Shown here: positions 34,680 through 43,500 of the stretch, one piece after another | How positions within the stretch are numbered: the stretch's first letter is position 1 | Layout: each line of letters begins with the position of its first letter | DNA from: Desmonostoc muscorum FACHB-395 | GTDB lineage: Bacteria; Cyanobacteriota; Cyanobacteriia; Cyanobacteriales; Nostocaceae | Length of the DNA: 58,092 nucleotides | Assembly: GCF_014698035.1 (NCBI RefSeq) | Contig: NZ_JACJSF010000047.1 | Span: 1 to 58,092, forward strand | Direction of reading: 5' to 3' | Notes under the pieces: model-generated | Told to the model about the DNA's origin: nothing | What the model saw: only the letters and a program-made list of their open reading frames with translations | Database searches by the model: none | Translations under genes and position numbers: made by a program

Positions 34680-36299
34680 ATGATTGGCATCCCATCAAAC
34701 ACATATAAAAAGGAGACAGTTCGAATCCTTGTTGTTGAAGATGAATATATTCTTGCCATCAACTTACAAGAAAGTTTAGAGTCTCTGGGATATACTGTTT
34801 TAGGTATCGCCGATTCAGCAGAAGAGGCAATTGAAAAAGCAACTGGGTCACGCCCAAACTTGATTTTAATGGATATCAGGTTACGCGGCGAAATGGACGG
34901 GATTCAGGCATCTGAGCAAATTTGGCGTAATTTGCAAATTCCTGTTATATATCTTACAGGTCACTCGGATAAAAGTACCGTGGAGCGGGCAACACTGACA
35001 TCACCCTTTGGGTATATTCTCAAACCCATCAAGGAACAAGAACTTTACGTTGCCATTCAAACAGCACTCAATCGCTATGATCGCGAGCAATTTTTGAGTT
35101 CTGTCCTTAGGGGAATGGGCGACGGTGTGATTGTGGTTGATCCTGAGTTGCGTGTAAAGTACCTAAATCAGGCAGGTGAAGCATTAACAGGCTGGCGATG
35201 GGATGAAGCCAAGGGACGGATGTTAACAGAGGTGTTCCGACTCGTTGACGAACAAACTCAGATCCCTGCCCAAAATCCAATTCTCGCTGCTCTCCAACAA
35301 GAAACTACTATCTATCTAGGCAGTCAAATTTTACTAATTACTAGAGACGGGACAACTATACCAGTCGCTGATAGTGCTACTCCCCTCAGAGACAACAGTG
35401 GCATGATTACAGGAGCAGTATTAGTTTTTCGAGATGACACACAACGACGGCTCACCGAAGAACGCAATCTCGCAACTGAACGTGCCCAACAACTAGAAAT
35501 TCAAGTGGCAGAACTCCAACGCCTGAACAAGTTGAAAGAGGATTTTCTCGCAACCACTTCTCATGAAATGCGAACGCCCTTGTCAAACATCAAAATGGCA
35601 ATCTCCGCTCTAGAAAATATTCTTGAGCGGCAGGATAGCTTAAATTCAAGCACACTTTCTCCATCGGAATCTGTAGCCCGCTACTTAACTATCCTGCGTG
35701 AGCAGTGCGAACAAGAACTGAATCTAGTAGATAATTTGCTGCATATTCGAATGATTGATGCAGATGTCTATCCATTGGAATTAACTTCAATTCAACTTGA
35801 ACACTGGCTACCTCACGTCGCCGAGTATTTTGAAGAAAGGGCTAAAGCTAAAGAGCAGACTTTGGAAGTTAGTATTTTGCCAAATTTACCACCTTTACTT
35901 TCAGACTTGGCTAGCCTGACCGAAATTGTCTCAGAGTTACTCAACAATGCTTGTAAATATACTCCGCCTGAAGGACAGATTACAATGGATGTTCGGATAA
36001 TCGACACCACAAAAAGTCTCATAAATGAGGATGCAGAATCTGATCTATTAGATAACCTTCAAGTCCCCTACTTTCAAATTACAATTAGTAATTCTGGGGT
36101 AATAATCCCTACAACCGAACAATCTCGCATCTTTGAGCCATTTTACCGAATTCCTCAGAGCGATCGCTGGCAACATGGCGGCACAGGCTTAGGTTTAGCA
36201 TTAGTGAAGAAGTTAGTAGAATATCTCCAAGGCAAAATTGAAGTTAGTAGTTCTCAGGGCTGGGCAAGGTTCACAGTTCAACTGCCCTTAAGCCTGTGA
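34680..36299 (+). CDS. Response regulator-PAS-histidine kinase hybrid
   Basis: 539 residues starting 2 bases after the previous stop, so translation is coupled. REC domain with VEDEYIL and phospho-Asp in LILMDIRLRG (about 62). One PAS domain (about 135-260) with VVVDPELRVKYLNQ-type sequence. HisKA with the phospho-His in TSHEMRTPLSNIKM (about 300) and HATPase_c with NNACKYTPPEGQ and GTGLGLALVKK. The PAS domain directly follows the receiver, as in phytochrome-linked or cold-sensor-type cyanobacterial kinases. It probably exchanges phosphate with the big PAS sensor just upstream. Confidence 0.9.
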   Translation: MIGIPSNTYKKETVRILVVEDEYILAINLQESLESLGYTVLGIADSAEEAIEKATGSRPNLILMDIRLRGEMDGIQASEQIWRNLQIPVIYLTGHSDKSTVERATLTSPFGYILKPIKEQELYVAIQTALNRYDREQFLSSVLRGMGDGVIVVDPELRVKYLNQAGEALTGWRWDEAKGRMLTEVFRLVDEQTQIPAQNPILAALQQETTIYLGSQILLITRDGTTIPVADSATPLRDNSGMITGAVLVFRDDTQRRLTEERNLATERAQQLEIQVAELQRLNKLKEDFLATTSHEMRTPLSNIKMAISALENILERQDSLNSSTLSPSESVARYLTILREQCEQELNLVDNLLHIRMIDADVYPLELTSIQLEHWLPHVAEYFEERAKAKEQTLEVSILPNLPPLLSDLASLTEIVSELLNNACKYTPPEGQITMDVRIIDTTKSLINEDAESDLLDNLQVPYFQITISNSGVIIPTTEQSRIFEPFYRIPQSDRWQHGGTGLGLALVKKLVEYLQGKIEVSSSQGWARFTVQLPLSL

Positions 36300-36325
36300 C
36301 TAAAGAGGCAGGGCGCGGGGAGGGT

Positions 36326-36357
36326 GGGAGGTGTGGGAGGTGTGGGAAGGGTGGGAA
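36326..36357. repeat. Left arm of the 32-bp inverted repeat flanking the S23-type gene
   Basis: GGGAGGTGTGGGAGGTGTGG and continuing bases (GAAGGGTGGGAA), the exact reverse complement of 36823-36854. It lies 9 bases before the ATG of the four-helix-bundle gene. Confidence 0.9.
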
Positions 36358-36365
36358 GATGAAGA

Positions 36366-36812
36366 ATGGAATGGTCGAAATTAAAGAAGATGGAAGAAAA
36401 AGGGAAGAAGTATTTTAGAACTCATGAGGATTTAGCCATTTATCAATTAGCATTTGAAACAGCAATGCAAATTTTTGAATATTCTAAAAAGTTCCCAGTT
36501 GAAGAAAAATATTCATTAACTGACCAAATTCGTCGCTCCGACGCTCGAAGACTCGCTACCGCTTCGCTATCTCGCTCTGTCTGTGCAAATATGGCAGAGG
36601 CTTGGAGAAAACGGCGATATAAAGCCGCTTTTGTCGCTAAACTGAATGATTGTGAGGCGGAAGCAGCAGAAACTCAAGTTTGGTTAAAGTTTGCTGTGAA
36701 ATGTCAATATCTTACGGTCGAACAAGGAAGAGAACTCTACGCTCCTTACAATCAAGTCCTTAGCGGGTTAGTCAAGATGATTACCCATCCAGATGATTGG
36801 TTACTTGACTAA
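36366..36812 (+). CDS. Four-helix bundle protein (S23/23S rRNA intervening-sequence type)
   Basis: 148 residues. The family is recognised by YFRTHEDLAIYQLAFETAMQ, the TDQIRRS helix end, SRSVCANMAEAWRKRRY and EAAETQVWLKFAVKCQYL. Members occur inside hairpin insertions of some bacterial 23S rRNAs, but also as free genes in cyanobacteria; the molecular role is uncertain. An in-frame 30-base insert at 36540-36569 adds DARRLATASL inside the normally continuous RRSSRSV motif and looks like repeat DNA. A perfect 32-bp inverted repeat encloses the gene. The start at 36366 is plausible; a second ATG lies at 36390. Confidence 0.8.
   Translation: MEWSKLKKMEEKGKKYFRTHEDLAIYQLAFETAMQIFEYSKKFPVEEKYSLTDQIRRSDARRLATASLSRSVCANMAEAWRKRRYKAAFVAKLNDCEAEAAETQVWLKFAVKCQYLTVEQGRELYAPYNQVLSGLVKMITHPDDWLLD
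36540..36569. repeat. 30-bp repeat-like insert within the S23-type gene
   Basis: The bases GACGCTCGAAGACTCGCTAC and CGCTTCGCTA interrupt a motif that reads RRSSRSVCAN when they are removed. The insert is a multiple of three, so the frame is kept. Its GCTCG/CGCTA content resembles the dispersed palindromic repeats elsewhere in the window. Confidence 0.65.
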
Positions 36813-36813
36813 A

Positions 36814-36957
36814 TTCCCACCCTTCCCACCCTTCCCACACCTCCCACACCTCCCACACCTCCCACACTCCCCACCCTTCCCACACCTCCCACACTCCCCA
36901 CACTCCCCACACTCCCCACACCTCCCACACTCCCCACCCCTCCCACACTCCCCACCC
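36814..36957. repeat. CT-rich tandem repeat with the right arm of the inverted repeat
   Basis: About 145 bases of CCCACACCT, CCCACACTCC and CCCACCCTT units. Bases 36823-36854 are the perfect complement of 36326-36357. The purine/pyrimidine strand bias is extreme and could form triplex or slipped structures. It separates the plus-strand genes from the minus-strand kinase gene at 37009. Confidence 0.9.
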
Positions 36958-37008
36958 TATGAGTGAGAAATTCGGGTTATCCTCTTCATTAACCGAGCTT
37001 ACTGTTGG

Positions 37009-38445
37009 CTAACGCTCAGGTTGCTCAATGGGAATTTCGATCGCAAACTCTGCTCCTTGCCCAACAGAAGAAGTGCAGGTAATATTTCCTCGGTGTTTTT
37101 GGACGATAATCTGATAGCTAATAGATAATCCTAGCCCACTACCTTTGCCCACAGGTTTTGTGGTAAAAAATGGGTCAAATAAACGCGATCGCAACGACTC
37201 TTCTATACCAGGGCCATTATCTGCGATCGCAATTTTGATCGTATTTAAGTCTGTCACCTCTGTGTGAATCCTAATTTGGGGGGTAGGGAAGAGCCACTGC
37301 GGGTTTGAGGTTTCTCCGAGTGCAGGAACCGGTGTGTCTCCCCAATTAGAGCGACTCCCATCAAGTGGCATTTGAGAATAACGATTAAAAGATTGATTCC
37401 CCGCTCCCCACTCCCCATTACCCCTTATTCCCAGGGGCCCCATCTTCTCCATTCCCTCTTCTATTGCATCAATAGCATTATTCAATAAATGCATAAATAC
37501 TTGGTTTAGTTCACTCGCATAGCAAGTAACTAGGGGCAAGTTACCATAATCTTTCACTAAAATAATTGCGGGACGGTCTGCTGCTTCTCTGAGTCGATGT
37601 TGTAACATCACCAAAGTGTTTTCGATGTCTTCATGGATATTTACCCGCTTCATCTCTGCTTCATCATGCCGAGAAAAGTGTTGTAGCGCCACGACAATTT
37701 CCCGAATGCGATCGGAGCCTCTATACATTGCACCTATGAGGTTTTGTAGATCGTTAATCACAAAATTCAGGTCTACATCTTGGGATATTTGCTGAATTTT
37801 TGGCGTGGGTTTAGGATATTCTTGTTGATAAACTTCAATTAGATTTACTAGGTCTTGCACATATTGACCAGCATATTGGAGATTACCATAAATAAAACTG
37901 ATGGGATTGTTAATTTCATGAGCCAGCCCAGCCACTAGCTGCCCCAGCGCCACCATCTTTTCGTTCTGAATCTGTTGAACTTGAGCAGATTTTAAGTTAT
38001 CAAGAGCCTCTTGTAATAAAAAGTTTTTTTCTTGCAGTCTAACTTGGAGCAAACGTAAATTAATCTGATTTTCAATTCGCAACACAACCTCTGCCCCATG
38101 AAAAGGTTTGGCAATATAATCTACACCACCAACATCAAAAGCTTTTACTTTATCCACAACATCATCCAGGGCGCTGATAAAAATTACTGGGACTTCACAA
38201 GTTTTATCGTCAGCCTTCAGTTGTTGACAAACTTCATAGCCATCCATCCCTGGCATGTTGATATCCAGCAAAATCACATCCGGCAAAACCATTTGACATG
38301 CAGTTAGTGCCATTTTACCGTTTAAAGCTTTGCGAACTTCAAAACCTTGTGCAGTCAACATTGCCGATAAAAGCCTCAAATTATCTGGGGTATCATCGAC
38401 CACCAAAATATTTTTTTTATGATGGTTAGTTTGATTGAAATGCAT
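37009..38445 (-). CDS. Response regulator-histidine kinase (REC-HisKA-HATPase) with in-frame insert
   Basis: 478 residues. REC with VVDDTPDNLRLL and phospho-Asp in ILLDINMPG (about 60), a coiled linker, HisKA with phospho-His in GLAHEINNPISF (about 175), and HATPase_c with NNAIDAI, DNGPGI and GKGSGLGLSISYQII. Between NNAIDAIEE and PQIRIHTEV about 55 extra residues (EKMGPLGIRGNGEWGAGNQS and more) interrupt the ATP-binding domain. Their DNA is of the GGGGAATGGGGAGTGGGG intergenic type. Upstream on the same strand lie the REC-GGDEF-EAL and hybrid kinase genes, suggesting one signalling operon. Confidence 0.88.
   Translation of the reverse strand: MHFNQTNHHKKNILVVDDTPDNLRLLSAMLTAQGFEVRKALNGKMALTACQMVLPDVILLDINMPGMDGYEVCQQLKADDKTCEVPVIFISALDDVVDKVKAFDVGGVDYIAKPFHGAEVVLRIENQINLRLLQVRLQEKNFLLQEALDNLKSAQVQQIQNEKMVALGQLVAGLAHEINNPISFIYGNLQYAGQYVQDLVNLIEVYQQEYPKPTPKIQQISQDVDLNFVINDLQNLIGAMYRGSDRIREIVVALQHFSRHDEAEMKRVNIHEDIENTLVMLQHRLREAADRPAIILVKDYGNLPLVTCYASELNQVFMHLLNNAIDAIEEGMEKMGPLGIRGNGEWGAGNQSFNRYSQMPLDGSRSNWGDTPVPALGETSNPQWLFPTPQIRIHTEVTDLNTIKIAIADNGPGIEESLRSRLFDPFFTTKPVGKGSGLGLSISYQIIVQKHRGNITCTSSVGQGAEFAIEIPIEQPER
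37283..37452. repeat. Repeat-like in-frame insert in the histidine kinase gene
   Basis: About 165 bases that include CCCCGCTCCCCACTCCCCAT and ACCCCTTATTCCC runs, interrupting the N and G1 boxes of the HATPase domain. No stop codon results on the coding strand. Boundaries are approximate because they were set from motif positions. Confidence 0.55.
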
Positions 38446-38715
38446 TATGTATTAAAAGCTATGCTTGTAATGATTGAGGATAGTAAATGCTTATTTAAAA
38501 TTACCCTGATTTTTTTGCTCTATTTCACCAAAATACTTATATTTATAGTTTAACTCCCCCAGTGGCTAGAGAGTTTTATAAACTACCAAAGCTATTGGCC
38601 AATTATGAGCTTGACAAATCTGATAGCCTGCTTATGGCAACTTATCTAGATAGCCGACACAGATAATCTAGCCGAACGCCAACAATTAAAATTTTTCCAA
38701 ATACTTAGTGGATAG
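38446..38715. other. Intergenic gap in the minus-strand signalling cluster
   Basis: 270 bases between two minus-strand signalling genes, AT-rich, no gene and no strong repeat. A separate promoter for the downstream kinase gene could lie here; none was assigned. Confidence 0.4.
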
Positions 38716-40551
38716 CTACCATTGAGGTGATGCGGCAAGCAACTTAACAACCAATTGTTGTTCTATGGGTTCAGAAAACAGAAATCCTTGAGCAAAATTA
38801 CAATTTAGACTTCTCAACTGGTCTAACTGTTCTTCTGTTTCGACACCTTCAGCGATCGCACTCATACCCATTGAATTGGCAATGCCAATCATTGCTGGTA
38901 CTAACCCCATATTTTCTTTATTATCCTGCATACGTTTGACGAAAGATTTATCAATTTTGAGGGCATTTAATGGAAAGCTGTGCAGGTAACTTAAAGAGGA
39001 ATATCCTGTACCAAAGTCATCCATAATTAACTTTATATTTCGCTGTTTTAGTTGTTGAAAAATTATCTTAATTGCATTAGTATTTTCCATAATTACACTT
39101 TCTGTTATTTCTAATTCTAAATATGTAGGATTTATTTTAGTTTCATAAATAATTCTATCAATTTGTTCTACAAAATTGGGTTGTAAAAATAACCTAGCAC
39201 TCAAATTGACACTAATAGTTAGAGGTTCTGGTGTCATTGGCTGATGTTGCCAGATGCTTAGTTGATTACAAGCTGACTGTAATACCCAAGTATTGATGGC
39301 ATTAATCAAACCTGTTTCTTCTGCTACAGGAATAAATTCTGTAGGAGGAACTAGACCACGAATTGGATGTTGCCAGCGCACCAAGGCTTCAAATCCAGAA
39401 ATTCTACCTGTAATTAGAGAAACAATTGGCTGATAATAAACGAGGAATTCTTGCCTTTCAACAGCCCTTCGTAGGTCATTTTCTAACTCTAAAAGCTGAA
39501 TAGCTTCCTGATGCATCGCTGGATTAAAAACATGATATTTGGCTCTTCCTTGAGCCTTAGCCCGATACATTGCCGTATCAGCATCCCGCAGCAAATACTC
39601 TGGACGATCGTAATCTTTATTGCCCCAACTAATGCCAATACTAGCATTCATAAAGACTTCATATCTTGATAGTTTAAAAGCAAGTGATAGCTGTTTTAGA
39701 ATCCTATCGGCAACTTGGATTGCTATATTGATATCCGTAATATTTTCTAAGAGAATTCCAAATTCATCACCACCCAATCGAGCTAGAGTATCAATAGGTA
39801 TGAGACACGCTTGCAGGCGACGAGCGATAGAAATCAGCAATTCATCTCCTACCAAATGACCAAGAGAATCATTGACAACTTTGAAGCGATCGCAGTCTAA
39901 AAAAAGTACTGCGAACTGATAACTAGATTCTTGTTTAGCTCGATTGAGAGCATTATCTAGTCTTCTCATAAACAGCACTCGGTTTGGTAATCCAGTCAGC
40001 GAATCATGCAGCGCTATATCTAATAGTTTACTTTGCAGTTTTTGACGGGAATTAATTTCTTTTTGAAGTTTTTGGAGAGCTTTTTCTAGCTCCTCAGTTC
40101 GCTGTGTTACCCGATGTTCCAATTCTACATTTAGTTTCAATATTTCTAATCGCGCTGACCTCAATGCCAGTTGATTTTTCACGCGCACTAAAACTTCTTG
40201 AAACTCAAAAGGTTTAGTGATGTAGTCTACACCACCTACCTTAAAGGCTTTAACTTTGTCAAAAACATCATCTAAAGCGCTAATAAAAATTACCGGAATA
40301 TCGGCTGTTAGCTCCCAAGCTTTAAATGCCTGACAAATTTCATAGCCATCTACTTCTGGCATCATAATATCGAGCAAAATCAGATCCGGCAATACTGTTT
40401 GAGTTGCTGTCAGTGCCATTTGCCAGTTCAAGGCTTTACGAACGTTATACCCTTCCCTTGTCAATATTGAGGATAAAACCCGCAGGTTGTCCGCCATATC
40501 GTCAACGATCAAAATATCTTTTTTATTAGGGTCTAAATGCTCGTAATTCAT
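38716..40551 (-). CDS. REC-GGDEF-EAL bifunctional c-di-GMP protein
   Basis: 611 residues. REC with VDDMADNLRVL and phospho-Asp in ILLDIMMPE, a coiled linker (LEHRVTQRTEELEKALQKL), GGDEF with DSLTGLPNR, DCDRFKVVNDSLGH and an intact RLGGDEFGIL, then EAL with FEALVRWQHP, LEITES, MDDFGTGYSSL and KIDKSFV. Both catalytic motif sets are complete, so it could make or break cyclic di-GMP; the receiver would switch it. Its start overlaps the stop of the upstream hybrid kinase gene by 4 bases, indicating that kinase as its likely phosphodonor. Confidence 0.92.
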   Translation of the reverse strand: MNYEHLDPNKKDILIVDDMADNLRVLSSILTREGYNVRKALNWQMALTATQTVLPDLILLDIMMPEVDGYEICQAFKAWELTADIPVIFISALDDVFDKVKAFKVGGVDYITKPFEFQEVLVRVKNQLALRSARLEILKLNVELEHRVTQRTEELEKALQKLQKEINSRQKLQSKLLDIALHDSLTGLPNRVLFMRRLDNALNRAKQESSYQFAVLFLDCDRFKVVNDSLGHLVGDELLISIARRLQACLIPIDTLARLGGDEFGILLENITDINIAIQVADRILKQLSLAFKLSRYEVFMNASIGISWGNKDYDRPEYLLRDADTAMYRAKAQGRAKYHVFNPAMHQEAIQLLELENDLRRAVERQEFLVYYQPIVSLITGRISGFEALVRWQHPIRGLVPPTEFIPVAEETGLINAINTWVLQSACNQLSIWQHQPMTPEPLTISVNLSARLFLQPNFVEQIDRIIYETKINPTYLELEITESVIMENTNAIKIIFQQLKQRNIKLIMDDFGTGYSSLSYLHSFPLNALKIDKSFVKRMQDNKENMGLVPAMIGIANSMGMSAIAEGVETEEQLDQLRSLNCNFAQGFLFSEPIEQQLVVKLLAASPQW

Positions 40552-43500
40552 TCTACGTTTGTTCTAGTCAATTCCATAATTTTCTCAAACTGGTAGTTAT
40601 TTGCTAAATCCCTGAGAACTTGCGATACCTGAACATTATCTGAGGGAATTTGCTTGACTAACTCTAAAATCAATTCATCGCTACAGCTGGCTGCGGCATA
40701 GTGGATCTTTTGAAGCCACTCAGGTGACATTTGTGATAAATGACTCAGGAGTTCAGCAAAACTAACAAATATCTGTGTAGCTTGCTCGGCAACTGCTGTA
40801 TTTGGGTTTTCTACTTGATTGGTATACTTTACACCCAGATGTTGGCTCAGTTTTTCCAATAATACTTCCTGTGTGAATGGCTTGCGAATAAAATCATCGC
40901 AGCCAATAGATAAAATCTTCTGGCGTTCTTCCTCAAAGGCGCTAGCAGTTAGGGCAATAACGATTGTGTGTTTATTCAAACAACCCTGCCCTGTTTCCAG
41001 GAAGTCGAAACAGGGAGCTAGGGCTTTTGGCGATCGCAAAATGGCCGCACCAGAAGCATCATGATTGTGTTCCACGACACCAGCTATTTCTGGTGTGGGA
41101 GAGGCTTTGTATATAGTTTTGAGAACTTCACAGTCATCTGAATCGGTTAACCCTCCGTTAAGATACTGGCTCCCCGATGATGTCAGTTGTTTAAATTTTG
41201 GGAACCTTCGCAATCTACTGGTTGTCCCATACCCTACTTGTTTACCTTTAATTATTCTTGTAGCTTCGTAGCCATCCATGATCGGCATTCGCATATCCAT
41301 AAAAATCAAGTGTGGTTGCCAAGATTCCCAATTATTAACTGCTTCCACACCATCTGTAGCTTCCCTGACTTCAAAGCCCAGAGATGTCAGAATTTTAACT
41401 AGCAGTAGACGGCTTTCTTTGGCATCATCAACCACTAAGATGCGGTATGCTTTTTCAGTCGGCGCTAAAGATAGAATTTGAGATTTAATTTGGTTTATCG
41501 GCATTTCTCTAGGGCAAGCTAAAGCAATTTGAATATCAAAGGCAAATGTACTACCTATACCAGGAGTACTGCTGACTGTAATATCTCCCCCCATCAGTTG
41601 CACGTATTTACGGCTAATTGCTAAACCTAGCCCTGTTCCCTGTTGAGATTTTCTACCGATTTCGGTTTGCTCAAAAGCCTCAAACAGCAAGCCAATTTCT
41701 TGCGGATTAATACCGCAACCAGTGTCTTGTACCTCGAACAAGAGACGAGGGTTATAAGAAAGATTTTCCTCCCCCTGCTCCCATCTCAGCCGTAGCGTGA
41801 CTCTGCCAATATCAGTAAATTTGATGGCATTCCCCAAGAGGTTGAGCAAGACTTGAAATAGTTTATTTTCATCGGTTTCTATGTATTGAGGAATGTCGTG
41901 TGCATACTCAAATACTATTTGTAAGCTCTTCGATGCAGCACGCAAATACAGCATCTCTTCTAAGTTATTCAATAGATGAATTAAGTCAAAGCTACTGCGA
42001 TTTAATGTGATTCTCCCAGCTTCGATTTTAGACATTTCTAGAATGTCGTTAATTAAGTTAAGTAGATGTTCGCCAGCGCGATTGATAATTGCCAAGTTTT
42101 CTTGATGTTCGCTAGATAGCGAATAATCTCGGCTCATGACTTGGGTGAAACCAAGAATGGCGTTGAGTGGGGTACGCAGTTCGTGGCTCATGTTCGCCAG
42201 GAATTCGCTTTTGGCGAGGTTGGCGGCGGCACTTCGCGCTGCTTCCCGAACGGCTGCTTGCTGTTCTTGGGCGGCGATTTTTTGCGATTGAATTAGTTCT
42301 TCTTGGGTGGTTTGCAGTTGCTCAATCACTTGCTGGAACTCTTCAGTACGTTTTTTGACTTGAGCTTCTAAGGTGCGATTATATTCTGCTAATAAGTTTT
42401 CTGCTTGTTTGCGTTGGGTGATATCAAAAAAGGTAGCCATCGCAAAAGCCAAATTTCCTGATTCATCATAGATGGGCTTGCCCAAAACTTCAATGGGAAT
42501 AATCTTGTCAAAATGGCGAACTTCCATATCATCAATCCTGGTACTTTCCCCAAGCAATGCTCTCAAAATTGGTAGGCGATCGCTGGGGTAAAGTTGATCT
42601 GTGCCGGCAAGGTAAGCTTGATATACCTCTGACAATTGTTCGCTGCTAACTTCTGCGATCGCTCCTTGACCAAGAATTTGCTGCCCAATATGATTTGTGT
42701 AATAAGGTTCACCTTCAGCATCTATGATAAATACACCTACTGGCATAGCTTCTAAAAATTGAGTTAGCCGACTCTGACTTTCAGATAGAGCTTCATTTAA
42801 AACTTGCATCTGAGCATTCTTTGCCTCCAAAACACTGAAGGATGTTTGCAGCTGCTTTGCCATAGTTTCAAATGACTTGGCTAGTTCCCCCAACTCATCG
42901 GAGCGCTGAATTTCTGGTGTTTGCTCCCATTCACCTTGAGCAATTTTCTTAGCTGATGTGTTTAATTGTAAAATCGGCTTGATTACCCAGCGAGCAGTTA
43001 AAATCCCGATTCTTGTAGCCACTAAAAAAGCAACTATGCACAGCAAAACGGTGATGCGGGTGTTCTCATTAATTTGCTCCATAAATTCGCCTTCAGGAAT
43101 CACCGCCACGATTAGCCAATCTAAACCCAGTTCATCCTTCCAACTTTTTACTTGTACAAAATAACGCATTCCATCGGCGCTAAAAGTTAGCTGTTGCTTC
43201 CCCACCACAAACCCAAGACTACCAAAGCGTTTGATCAAAGACTGGGTTGTGAGCCTAATTAAAGAATTTCGACTTTCTAATGCTGTTCGACGTTTTATTT
43301 GACCATTAATGATGCTATATGGTGGTTCGGTAGAAGAAGCCACTATTAACCCAGAACGCTCTAAAATAAAGGCTTTACCCGATTGATCGGTGTTTAATTT
43401 GGTTAAAAAGTTGCTGATTTGTGACAAAATTAAATCAACACTAATCACCCCAACCAGCTTGCGGGTCTTATCGTAAACAGGATAGCTGGAAGATATAGAT

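Noticed and set aside
36814..36957. CRISPR-like array
   Set aside because: The CCCACACCT/CCCACACTCC units are short and contiguous with no spacers of regular length, so this is a simple tandem repeat.
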